DNA of 64,000 nucleotides from Candidatus Woesearchaeota archaeon (GTDB taxonomy: Archaea; Nanobdellota; Nanobdellia; Woesearchaeales; UBA9642): the NCBI GenBank assembly GCA_026002815.1, contig BPGB01000003.1, positions 1 through 64,000 on the forward strand, given 5' to 3'. Position 1 is the stretch's first letter. Each line of letters opens with the position of its first letter. The notes beneath the pieces are model-generated. The model was not told where the DNA came from and made no database searches. It saw only the letters and a list, made by a program, of their open reading frames with translations. Shown here piece by piece: positions 26,828-36,000 of this stretch. The position numbers and the translations under genes are program-made.

Positions 26828-27721
26828 ATGAATTTTAAAAAAAAAGGATTTATGAATGATGCAGTTTTAGGTATAATTGCTGTATTAATTGTAATAATAT
26901 TGTCAACGGCTATTTACAAGTTTTTTCAAACGACCAAAGAGAAAATGGAGGTACAAAACTGCAGAAACAGCATCGCAGCACATTCAATACTCGCAAAAAC
27001 CTCTCAAGGGGAAATATTTACAGATATTAAATGCAGAACTAGAGAATTAACCATAGATGCTAAAAATCATTATAAAGCAAAAAAAACAATAGCCGAGGAT
27101 ATGAGAAGATGTTGGTATGAATGGCAAAAGGGCAATGCACAGCTATTCAAGGGAGAAGGAATATTCTGCCACATATGTTCAATATATGATTTCAAGCAGA
27201 AGGATGAGAAGATAGAGAAGTTTCAAACCTTTCTTATGACAGAAAACATAGACATAAGAAGTATTTATCCGGAAGATACTCAAAAAATTACTTACTCACA
27301 ATACTTCCAAGGTTTTACAACTGAGAAACTTGAAGAAATAAAAGATAAACCTGTTAAAATAGAATTCAGAGATACAGTAATTATAGATTCTTCAAAAAAA
27401 TACGCTACAATATTTGTTTATGTATCAGGTAAAACAGAACTTCAGGAATTCATGGAGGGTGGAGCAAGAACAGGAATATTCGTTGCCGGTGCCAGCGTTG
27501 CAGGCGTGGGTGCGCTGTTGTTAATGGCAGGTCCTCCTGGATGGGTTGCTGATGCAATATTGCTTATAGGTATAGGGGTGACGACAGTAATCCAAGCATT
27601 CACTTTTGAAGAACCTCAATGGATGTCGTTCATTCAATTCATGGAGTATAATGCTACTCAAATATCTGAACTTGGATGCCAGTACTTGGAAGCAAATCAG
27701 ATGAGTAATCAAAAACCTTGA
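26828..27721 (+). CDS. Pilin-like membrane protein with a second C-terminal hydrophobic region
   Basis: About 297 residues. The start MNFKKKGFMNDAVLGIIAVL places KKKG before a hydrophobic helix, as in class III signals; an in-frame ATG nine codons upstream (26801) would overlap the previous gene and is less likely. The outer domain is homologous to that of the preceding gene (DMRRCWYEW, CHICSIYDF). Unlike its partner it has an additional Gly/Ala-rich hydrophobic stretch near residues 215-255 (GIFVAGASVAGVGALLLMAG), which could be one or two membrane helices or a pore-like hairpin. It ends near CQYLEANQMSNQKP. Role unknown. Confidence 0.7.
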   Translation: MNFKKKGFMNDAVLGIIAVLIVIILSTAIYKFFQTTKEKMEVQNCRNSIAAHSILAKTSQGEIFTDIKCRTRELTIDAKNHYKAKKTIAEDMRRCWYEWQKGNAQLFKGEGIFCHICSIYDFKQKDEKIEKFQTFLMTENIDIRSIYPEDTQKITYSQYFQGFTTEKLEEIKDKPVKIEFRDTVIIDSSKKYATIFVYVSGKTELQEFMEGGARTGIFVAGASVAGVGALLLMAGPPGWVADAILLIGIGVTTVIQAFTFEEPQWMSFIQFMEYNATQISELGCQYLEANQMSNQKP

Positions 27722-27807
27722 AAAAAATTAAGAGAAATTTATTTGAGAATATCCGTTAAATATTTAAATAATGTTACTAGATTATTAAACTGTTTTAAGG
27801 TTTTAAA

Positions 27808-27921
27808 ATGCAAGATTTTTCAGATATAAAAAATATAATAATTGCCATAATAATGTTCATTGTAGCAGTTTTAATAATAGGAGCTGCAGGATATATTATT
27901 CTTAATAATATATTAAAATAA
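27808..27921 (+). CDS. 37-residue membrane peptide
   Basis: MQDFSDIKNIIIAIIMFIVA and a continuing hydrophobic helix, ending ILNNILK. It lies alone in a 480-base stretch between the paralogous pair and the next pilin-like genes. Its reading frame is clean and its size and layout match the 40-residue and 43-residue peptides nearby. A short acidic head before one helix is again seen. Evidence is architecture and location only. Confidence 0.4.
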   Translation: MQDFSDIKNIIIAIIMFIVAVLIIGAAGYIILNNILK

Positions 27922-28005
27922 AATGCACTAAAATTTAAAAAAAAATTAAACAGAACTAAAAAAAATTTAAGTATAATAATAAAAAAGATAATAAAAAAGA
28001 TCAAA

Positions 28006-28137
28006 ATGGATTTTAAAGTAATTATTTCAATAATTATTACAGTAATAATAATTTTTTTTCTTATTATGCTCATTAGTGGTCAATTAGTTCCTATAGTTAA
28101 GATGCTTTTTGATGTTATTAAATCATTTTTGCAATAG
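28006..28137 (+). CDS. 43-residue membrane peptide
   Basis: The peptide starts MDFKVIISIIITVIIIFFLI, one hydrophobic helix, and ends with an amphipathic tail (VPIVKMLFDVIKSFLQ). Like the 37-residue peptide 80 bases upstream it could be a small structural or regulatory subunit of the surface machinery. No binding site is clear. The hydrophobic codons also arise by chance in very AT-rich DNA, so the call is tentative. Confidence 0.4.
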   Translation: MDFKVIISIIITVIIIFFLIMLISGQLVPIVKMLFDVIKSFLQ

Positions 28138-28152
28138 TTATAAACAAAAAAA

Positions 28153-28160
28153 TTTATATA
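28153..28160 (+). promoter_or_regulatory. TATA-like box before the small cysteine-protein genes
   Basis: TTTATATA lies 39 bases before the ATG at 28199. A transcript starting about 25 bases downstream would still contain the GAGGTG ribosome binding site at 28186-28191, so this looks like an internal promoter with a short leader. Confidence 0.5.
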
Positions 28161-28198
28161 CTTGAAATCCAAAATTGAGAATAACGAGGTGTTGTACT

Positions 28199-28441
28199 AT
28201 GAAAAAGAAAGGAGTTGAATTGTCAATGAATGTTATTATAATAGCAGCCATAGGTCTTCTTATTTTATTGATATTGGCCTTTTTAGTGGTTAATTATGTA
28301 GGAAAGACTAATGAAGGTCTTAAGAGTTGCTCAGTAGCTTACGGAGGAATTTGTAAAGAGGATTGCGGACAATTAGGTTATGCCACACAAGAACAAACAG
28401 ATTGTAAGCAAGGAACATATTGCTGTAAGGTGGTTGGCTAA
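28199..28441 (+). CDS. Small pilin-like protein with C-terminal cysteine knot-like part
   Basis: 80 residues starting MKKKGVELSMNVIII, a class III-like KKKG followed by a hydrophobic helix (to about residue 34), then a small outer domain with six cysteines ending in TYCCKVVG. GAGGTG seven bases upstream fixes the start at 28199 rather than at an earlier in-frame ATG (28175). It shares the KG-VELS start and the cysteine pattern (C, GxC, C, C, CC) with the next gene, and the cysteine pattern with the one after. The stop overlaps the next ATG by one base. The role is unknown; disulfide-stabilised minor pilins are a possibility. Confidence 0.7.
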   Translation: MKKKGVELSMNVIIIAAIGLLILLILAFLVVNYVGKTNEGLKSCSVAYGGICKEDCGQLGYATQEQTDCKQGTYCCKVVG

Positions 28442-28671
28442 TGAGAAATAAAGGCGTAGAATTGTCATTGCAAACAATAATTATTGCAGTTCTATTGCTG
28501 ATAGTTCTTGCTATATCGGTTTTTTTTATTTTAAAAGGTGGTAAGTTAATGAATGAAGGAACAACATGCCAAAACTGCATACCAAAAGGTGATGCTTGTA
28601 ATGGCATAATAGTCCCTTTTGAATGTGGATCAGATAAAGTTTGTTGTGAGCCTTATGATAAGAAAAATTAG
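28441..28671 (+). CDS. Small pilin-like protein, paralogue of the previous one
   Basis: 76 residues starting MRNKGVELSLQTIII with one helix (to about residue 32) and a cysteine-rich outer part (CQNCIPKGDACNG, then DKVCCEPYDKKN). It overlaps the previous gene by one base (TAATG) and the next by 17, so translation is coupled. The near-identical start (KG-VELS) shows duplication. The outer domain is too short to fold without disulfides. Function unknown. Confidence 0.7.
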   Translation: MRNKGVELSLQTIIIAVLLLIVLAISVFFILKGGKLMNEGTTCQNCIPKGDACNGIIVPFECGSDKVCCEPYDKKN

Positions 28672-29356
28672 TTTATCGAATTCTAAAAGAGGTAATAATG
28701 GTGTTAAAGTGCTAGTTGGCGCAATATTAGCTATTATATTCCTAATTTTTTTTATTAGTCAATTAATTAAACACTCTAAACCTCTTGATCAGTTGAAAAA
28801 TTACACCGAGTGCACTAGCAATTCATTAAACATGAAAGGGGTTTGTAAAGAAAAATGTTCACCGAGCGAGATGAGATTTAACGGATTAGGATGCCCGCCT
28901 AAGGATAATAAACAAGCTGTTTTTTGCTGCATCGATCCTAATAATCAAGATGAAACGCAATCTGATAATCCTGATTATAAATTCACAGTATTTAATATAG
29001 GCATTGATCAATCTCAACTTAGAGGCAAATGCAAAGAGACAGACAAATATACTTATACATGCAATAATCCAAAGGATATAACTGTAAAAATGGATGTTAC
29101 TAATAAAGGAAAATATGATATGGACATTTTTGCTAATCCTAAGGTTGGAGAAACCTATCCTGTTCAAGGAAGACCTGTCACTGTTAAGCCTGGCGAAACA
29201 AAAATGTTAACTGTAAATCTTCAGCTTGAAAGAACAAAAAGTTATATTGTAAAGGGTGCTGCAAAATGCAACACAGGCGTATGCAAAACTGTATTCGGTG
29301 ATACAGGAGTTTTTTCAATAAATGAAGAACAATATATAACAATAATAACTAATTAG
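28655..29356 (+). CDS. Pilin-like protein with cysteine motif and Ig-like domain
   Basis: About 233 residues. After a basic start containing SNSKRGNNG comes a helix (VLVGAILAIIFLIFFISQLI), then the same cysteine pattern as in the two preceding genes (YTECTS, GVCKEKCSP, VFCCIDP), and then a beta-sandwich domain (about 95-233; VKMDVTNKGKYDMDIF and RPVTVKPGETKMLTVNL) that looks like a CARDB or similar Ig-like fold. The ATG at 28655 is chosen to limit overlap with the previous gene. The domain fusion suggests the small cysteine unit is a separate module. It is likely an exposed subunit of the surface assembly. Confidence 0.65.
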   Translation: MIRKISLSNSKRGNNGVKVLVGAILAIIFLIFFISQLIKHSKPLDQLKNYTECTSNSLNMKGVCKEKCSPSEMRFNGLGCPPKDNKQAVFCCIDPNNQDETQSDNPDYKFTVFNIGIDQSQLRGKCKETDKYTYTCNNPKDITVKMDVTNKGKYDMDIFANPKVGETYPVQGRPVTVKPGETKMLTVNLQLERTKSYIVKGAAKCNTGVCKTVFGDTGVFSINEEQYITIITN

Positions 29357-29384
29357 ATTAACATTAAAAAAAATAATAATAAAT

Positions 29385-30770
29385 ATGAAAAAAAAAGGTG
29401 CTACTGATTTTATTCCGACAGTTCTCGTCAAACTAGTTTTTGCTGTTGGACTAATACTATTATTGACCTGGTTTTTAATAAGCATATATACTGCTATTTT
29501 TGGAAACGAGAATAAAACTGAAAAAGACAATTTTAATACTCTTTTTAATCTTATTGAATCTAAGTCAAAATCTAATAAAGAGTATGATTCTGCTAAACTA
29601 ACAATATACTTAATTAGAACCAATGCCTTACTAACAGATCATACAATTCATTTTTTCCCTGCAAATAAAGATTATATTTCGTGTAATAACGGTAAACCCA
29701 TATATAGGCCTTCAACATGTGATATTAAAGACAAACCCTGCCTTTGTCTTTACGATTCTGATCCTGATAGGGCAGAAGATGAAGCTGATGATGATGTCAT
29801 AATCTGCAAGCAATTTTCAACTAATTTTAAAATAGAAAATACGGATTTTCAATTAGTTGATTATAATAATGATTGTTCGAGAACAGATAGAAAACAATAT
29901 ATAGATTTAATAGTCGGAGTTGAAAACGCTAATAATAACAAAAGAGTATTTGTGTGGTTGAATAATGAATCTAACAGACTTCTTGATGAAAAACTGAAAA
30001 AGAAGTTATGTCCAGAAAAAACAGGATTATGCAGCGGGAAGAGAGATGGAGATGTGATTAATGATTTTTATGATTTACAAAGGATAAATTCTGAATGCAA
30101 GGCAAACGATTATTTTTATCATGAAGCAAAATGTGTTTTCGAAAAAGACAAATGCAAAGTTGAATGTATAGGAACAAAGTGCGATACAATAAAATCATGC
30201 TCGGATTTTAATATTAACGAAGATTTTTACATCGCATACACAAATCAAGAATATTTCTGCAATAACAACGCATGCAATAAGAATTGCGTCGGTAGTGTTG
30301 TAGAACAGTATACCTGTATTAAAGGAAAAGAAGAGGATTGTAAAAAATTATTAAATAATCAAATACTTGAAGAATTCACTTCTAGTTGTTCTGTGGTTAT
30401 TGGACAATTTTCGGAATTAACATCTCAAAATATAAATTATCAGAATGCTAAAATAATTGAACTTGGAGACATAATATCTTTTGATAGCAAAAAACAGAAC
30501 AGCAAAAAATACAACTGCAAAGCTGAAATTGAAAAGTATTTCAAGAAATATCCGGTTTTCGTTTGTAAAGAAGGGGTTGACTGCAATGGTTTTGTAACAA
30601 AAAGCAAAATATACGAATTAATAACAAATATTGAAAGATGCAGCACTATTAATCCTTTCAGGGCGGCTGGAACGATAGTTATGACTCGAGTAGATGATTG
30701 TCCTGAGATAAAGACATACTTTACTGAAGCATACACTTGTTCTAATAAAAAAATAGAAAGATTTATTTAA
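29385..30770 (+). CDS. Pilin-like membrane protein with large cysteine-rich domain
   Basis: 461 residues with an MKKKGATDFIPTVLVK start, one hydrophobic helix (about 17-38) and an acidic, cysteine-rich extracellular part, including DKPCLCLYD, AKCVFEKDKCKVECIG, TIKSCSDF, FCNNNACNKNCVG and VFVCKEGVDCNG. The number of cysteines suggests many disulfides and an oxidising outside environment. It follows the previous gene by 28 bases. I recognise no enzyme motif. Similar length and layout to other members of this run support a structural role. Confidence 0.7.
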   Translation: MKKKGATDFIPTVLVKLVFAVGLILLLTWFLISIYTAIFGNENKTEKDNFNTLFNLIESKSKSNKEYDSAKLTIYLIRTNALLTDHTIHFFPANKDYISCNNGKPIYRPSTCDIKDKPCLCLYDSDPDRAEDEADDDVIICKQFSTNFKIENTDFQLVDYNNDCSRTDRKQYIDLIVGVENANNNKRVFVWLNNESNRLLDEKLKKKLCPEKTGLCSGKRDGDVINDFYDLQRINSECKANDYFYHEAKCVFEKDKCKVECIGTKCDTIKSCSDFNINEDFYIAYTNQEYFCNNNACNKNCVGSVVEQYTCIKGKEEDCKKLLNNQILEEFTSSCSVVIGQFSELTSQNINYQNAKIIELGDIISFDSKKQNSKKYNCKAEIEKYFKKYPVFVCKEGVDCNGFVTKSKIYELITNIERCSTINPFRAAGTIVMTRVDDCPEIKTYFTEAYTCSNKKIERFI

Positions 30771-30812
30771 AATAGTCGAAAACTTTTTTAATATTTATAC
30801 AAATATTTTATC

Positions 30813-31742
30813 ATGAATAAAAATTTTATCATTAATAAAAGAGGTTCAGAGGACACGCTTTTTTTTATTATTTGGGAATTACTTGCTTTTGCAATGGTTT
30901 TAATAATAATAATAGTAACAGTTAGAGGAGTAGTTAATAACACCACTTATTGGAAGAATTATTATTCAAGAGATTTGGCAATGATTGCTGATATAGCAAA
31001 CATTAATCAAGGGGATTTCGTAATAAATTATGAAATAAAAAATTTTAGTGAAAACTCTTTGACAAAAATCTATCTACTGTCCGATAATATATTAGAGATT
31101 GCGTTAACACCTAAAGCAATAGAAGTATACGACTATCCTAAAGAAAAGAGTAAAAATCCTACAATATTCCCATTCGCAAAACACAAAAACATAAAAGTTA
31201 TTGAAGAAACAACTACAGACAAATTTTTAACACTTTCTAAAATAGGTAATGAATTAAAATTATCTAACTATTTTATAGAATCAGCAAAGGTTTGCCCATC
31301 TTATTCAACATCAAAAGATATGACATTAACGAAATTTAATGTTGTTATTATTAATAATAATGTTAATAATCACGCACAATCAGTTAAAAATATTTTGAGT
31401 AGATATGGGTCTTCAACTAATGCAAAAAACGAATTGGCAATGCTTTTTAATTATAATAAAGATAATTTTATAATATATTATTCTGATGATTCTAACACTC
31501 TTAAAAGCCAAAAACTGGCGTGTATGCTAAAGGAATGGTATGAAAAAGAAACTAATAGTACTCCTGAAATAAAAAGATATGATGGCTTTTTAGATTACGA
31601 TAGTGTTTTTTCTAAATATATATCAAGTAAAGAACCTGAAGAATATTTTGTAATAGTTCAACTATCAGAAAATGAAATAAAGATTAATCAAAATGATTTC
31701 GCTATAAGTACTGAAAAAGCAATACTGGAATATTACAAATAA
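30813..31742 (+). CDS. Pilin-like membrane protein (NKRGSEDT start)
   Basis: 309 residues starting with INKRGSEDTLFFIIWELLAF, i.e. KRG followed by a hydrophobic helix (to about 38). The segment YYSRDLAMIADIANINQGDF directly after the helix is reminiscent of a conserved Woesearchaeota-type surface protein, in which a similar stretch follows the helix. The outer domain is mixed alpha/beta with few cysteines (SAKVCPS, LACMLKEW). Spacing to neighbours is 42 and 59 bases. Function unknown; part of the same assembly by context. Confidence 0.7.
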   Translation: MNKNFIINKRGSEDTLFFIIWELLAFAMVLIIIIVTVRGVVNNTTYWKNYYSRDLAMIADIANINQGDFVINYEIKNFSENSLTKIYLLSDNILEIALTPKAIEVYDYPKEKSKNPTIFPFAKHKNIKVIEETTTDKFLTLSKIGNELKLSNYFIESAKVCPSYSTSKDMTLTKFNVVIINNNVNNHAQSVKNILSRYGSSTNAKNELAMLFNYNKDNFIIYYSDDSNTLKSQKLACMLKEWYEKETNSTPEIKRYDGFLDYDSVFSKYISSKEPEEYFVIVQLSENEIKINQNDFAISTEKAILEYYK

Positions 31743-31801
31743 GCATTATAAATGAATAATTAGAATATTACAAATAAAAGATAAATTAATAGTTATAAAA
31801 A

Positions 31802-32353
31802 ATGAAAAATAAAGGTTACAACTATCAGAAAAGAGGACAAATAGAATATTTACTGCAAAATGCATTCAGAATAGGCTTCACAATAATTGCGATACTGGCG
31901 TTCTTTTTATTAATAAACTTCTACGTTAATAATAAAATAGACACAAGATATGTTCAAGCAGAAACTATAGCTAATAGAATAATAAACTCCGATGCGATAA
32001 TGCTCCAAGATCCTGTAACATTAAGAATTTATTCGGGAATAGTGGATATGAATAAGTTTAGTGACGCGAATAGTCTTGATAAATCAATAAAGTATGAATT
32101 TAATAGACATGCTGCTGCAAGAGTTAAAATTGAAAGAAAAGATATTTATAAAAAAATAACATATGTTGGAGAACTATATTTGAATAAAAATAATTGGGAT
32201 AATTTAAAGACTTTGATTGATTCTGGTGTTAAGGGAAAGGGTTCAGCATCAATGCTAATAAAAGATTTCCCTGTAACTTGCGCCTATGATTCCGAATTAA
32301 AGAATTATGAATATTGTATAATGACTGTAGAGGTAATAGTTCCAAACAGTTAA
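31802..32353 (+). CDS. Pilin-like membrane protein (KRGQIEYL start)
   Basis: 183 residues starting with a basic stretch ending KRGQIEYLLQNAFRIG and a hydrophobic helix to about residue 47 (FTIIAILAFFLLINFYV). KRG-Q-I-E fits a class III signal best of all the genes here. The post-helix part (YVQAETIANRIINSDAIMLQ) resembles the conserved region of DPANN pilin-like proteins, and two cysteines near the end (VTCAYDS, YEYCIMT) may pair. It is close to both neighbours and clearly part of the run. Likely a core subunit, but that is inference. Confidence 0.7.
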   Translation: MKNKGYNYQKRGQIEYLLQNAFRIGFTIIAILAFFLLINFYVNNKIDTRYVQAETIANRIINSDAIMLQDPVTLRIYSGIVDMNKFSDANSLDKSIKYEFNRHAAARVKIERKDIYKKITYVGELYLNKNNWDNLKTLIDSGVKGKGSASMLIKDFPVTCAYDSELKNYEYCIMTVEVIVPNS

Positions 32354-32374
32354 ATAAAAATAACATACTTTAAA

Positions 32375-33010
32375 ATGAAAATAAACAAAATATTAAATAA
32401 AGACAAAATATTAAATAAAGATAATACAGAAAGAGAAATTAAAAACAACAAGTTAAATAAAAGAAATAGGAGAAAAAAAGGGGAAGCATTGATTGTTGAT
32501 TTTTGGGCGATATTAATATTTGTTATAATATTATTACTTTTTCTTATTATTGCAATAATAGATAAAGATCCTTCAATAAAAAGAGAATTACAACAATCTT
32601 TTGTAAATAATGACTTGGATTATATGCTTGATTCTTATCTTAAATCTCCTTACCTTTACGACAATACTAAAACTAACGCGGACATATTGGTAGAAGATTT
32701 TATGAATGACGATTTTTCTAGAACTGAAAAATCTTTTGAACTATTTTTTTTAGGAATAAACACAACAAATAATGACCCGGTAGGCGAGTATACATTAATA
32801 ATATCAGAATCAACATATTTACCTAATATAATTAGACATACAATAACAACAGACCCAATAACAGAGGGATATACTATGGCTAAACTTTTTAAGGGAAAAC
32901 TTGTAGTGGAAAAATATTCCAAAACATCACTTCCAAAAAAAGACAATAAAAAAATAGATGTTATACTAAAAATAGAATACGTGATGATGAATGTTAAGCC
33001 TTTTGAATAA
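32375..33010 (+). CDS. Pilin-like membrane protein (RKKGEALI start)
   Basis: 211 residues. A long basic N-terminus with a direct repeat (NKILNKDKILNKD) leads to RRKKGEALIVDFWA and a hydrophobic helix (about 44-63). The outer domain has no cysteines, unlike most neighbours. The end overlaps the start of the 1276-residue hydrolase gene by 20 bases, so the two are translated together and are probably partners. No enzyme motif is visible. Confidence 0.7.
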   Translation: MKINKILNKDKILNKDNTEREIKNNKLNKRNRRKKGEALIVDFWAILIFVIILLLFLIIAIIDKDPSIKRELQQSFVNNDLDYMLDSYLKSPYLYDNTKTNADILVEDFMNDDFSRTEKSFELFFLGINTTNNDPVGEYTLIISESTYLPNIIRHTITTDPITEGYTMAKLFKGKLVVEKYSKTSLPKKDNKKIDVILKIEYVMMNVKPFE

Positions 33011-36000
33011 AAAAAAAGGACAAGTGTATATTGTTGCAGTAGTTATAACAATAATTTTTGCACTTATAACAAGCTTTATAATAATACATTTTATTAGTGG
33101 AGAGACAAAAGATAATTATTTTGGAATGTATCAAGCGGGAATGATTAATGCCATACATGAGGGAAATAAGCTTTTAATATATGTCGATCAAGTAGCAAAA
33201 TATGTTTCTGAAGATGCATTGCAAGAATCATCTAAAAACGGGTTTGTACAAATAGAACCAGAATCTGGAGAAGATAATCCTGGACCTAAATGTGGAACAT
33301 ATGTTTATAACTTATGGAATTCAAATACAAAAGAATGTTTTCCACATATAAATAATGGTTTCGGCTATTTTTTCGATAGTTTATTGAACAAAAGACTCTC
33401 TGAAAGCGAAGACCCGAATTTGAAGAAAAACATTGAAAGAAAATATTATTTTGATAGCAATATGAAAAATACAAAAGTTTCTGCAATAGCCGAAAAGCAA
33501 TATACTTTTTACATTTTTAAAAACAACGATTATAAAGAAAAAGACGAGGTTAAAAATTATGTTTCTGATAAACAAACACTAGAGGGAGAAACATTCTCAG
33601 GAATAACAACCAAGAATTTCATTTGGCCATACGATAATGATTTCAAGATAATTAGTTGTTTTGGTTCAAGAAACTACCCTGGTGGTTCTGAGCCTCATCC
33701 TGGAATAGATATAGTAGCAAGCAAAGGAACGCCAATAAAAGCAGTTGCATCAGGAAAAGTTTATAAGATAGAAGACAGTTGGGGAGCAATATATATAGAT
33801 CATGGTTCTGGTTTAAAAACTGTTTATGGGCACACTATAAAACAATATGTTAAAGTTGGCGATATAGTAAGTCAAGGACAGCACATAGGAGATACTGGTG
33901 GAAGACAGAACTATAATGACAATTTTAGAGGAGCACATTTACATTTTGAAGTAATATATGATAATATAGACTTAATGCTAAAATACAAAGAAATAAGAGC
34001 TGTTGTTGGGAACAACAATGATAAGAAAAGAATAAATCCATTATGCATTTATGGAAAAGAATATTTTGAAAATAATAATATTCCACTAATATATGAGAAA
34101 AATTTTGGATGCACAAACATATGTAATCCTGATAAGAATAGTTGTGCAGATAATTATGTATGTGATACAAAATATGGTTGCTTATTCAAATTCTGCGAGT
34201 CATATGGTAGTATAATAAAACAAAAAGAAATAGAATGCCAAGTAAATGAGAATAACGATTGGAAGATAACTAATGTTATGGTTTCTAAAAAAGAAGTATC
34301 TGGAGATGAAACAATCACTATAACTACAACAATTGAGAATCCCTCAAATGATTGTGTGAGTGTTACTGTTAAGCCTGTTTTCGAATCCCCAGGACAAGTA
34401 AGTTATAGTTACGATACTGACATAAAATATAATGTATACAAAACTAATAATGGAAAAAAATATCTTAACATAGAAACAAAATGCACATTTACCACGGATT
34501 CTAATAAAATAAACTCTGAAAGATCTCTTAATAAATGTGTTTTATTAGCGCCAAAGGATGATAAAAAAATAAAATATACAGTGGAACCCCGAGTCGTTGA
34601 TGAGAAAAAAAGAGTAGTTAAAGGAAACAAAGTAACATTTGACGTCACTAAACCTAAAGGAGTTCAAGTAACAAATGAAATAAAACCTACAGGAAACATT
34701 CAATTATCTGCAAGTCAGCAAAAAGAAATAGAAGCCACTAGGAATAATCTTGAAAACCTAAAAATATTACAATACATTATAGAGACCGCAAATAAAGAAA
34801 ATGTTCCTCCAGAGATAGTCCTTGGATTGATAACACAAGAAAGCAAGGGAAAAATAAATGCTATAAGTCGTACTGGTGCTACTGGACTCTTTCAAGTCAT
34901 AAGATCTTATCATGAAGACAGAGTTAAAAAAGAGTGTGGAAGTTGGGAAAAATTCAAAACAGATGCAGAATGTCAGGTTAGAGTAGGAATAGGAATATTG
35001 AAACAATATTATAAAGAATATGGACAAAAAGGATTGTATATGAAATGTGGTTGTGAAAATAATAAAGGAACAAAGAATTGTAAACCGATAGATAAAAAGT
35101 ATTTTGGCTGGGAAGCCGCACTCAGGGCATACAATAGTGCTAACTGTCATGTTTGGGCCGATTATAATTTTGTAGAAAGCATAATGACTTATTCTTTTGG
35201 ATGGGGTTATTCTGGCATTGCAACACAGGTTTCGCAATATCAAGAAGTGGCTATTGATGAAATAGAAAGTAAGGGAATAATCGGCAAATATTATGTTAAC
35301 CCTTCTTTTACCGTAACGGTTCCTTTTGATATTTCACTTATTAATAATCTTTCAATATTCATGAACAAAACAGTTAATGATTGTAGAATTTCTCAGCTTG
35401 GAAAAAGAGAGTGCTTGAAAGCAAAAATAGAAGAATTTAATAACAATGTTGGGAAGAAATATGCTTCAAATAACACATATGTAAGTTTAACCATGGACTG
35501 TGATGAAACAAAAGAAGAAAAAGACTTCAATAATTTAATAGCAAGCATAGAAGATTGCGCATTAAGTCCTGATTTTGACTGTCAATGTGATTTGAAAAAA
35601 AACAGTAACTTAAAAATAACCATTGAGTCAGATGAGAATATTGCAAAATTTAAATATACTAAATCAGGAAATGATTACGAAATAATTTCATACAACACTT
35701 TCGTTGATTCACAAAATAATCCTCTAATTATTTCTAAGGAAATAAAAGATATTTCGTTTATTAAAAAGCTGGGTTACTTAAAATATGGTGAATCAAAATA
35801 TAGAAAATGCACTATTCCTGAATCAAGGTATAGACTCTGCTTGAAGACAGATTACAAAACAGATTATTACGACGGAAATTCTTTAAAAAAGAAAAATGTA
35901 AATGTAAAATTCGCAATTACTATAAAGGACAACGATGTTCCTCCACCAATTGAGAATATTGAATTATTGAACATGAAAAATTCAAGAAACTCCATCATTG

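Noticed and set aside
28640-28655. Start of the Ig-like pilin protein at 28619
   Set aside because: It would overlap the previous gene by 53 bases and place a hydrophobic-free extra segment; the ATG at 28655 gives the usual KRG-helix start.
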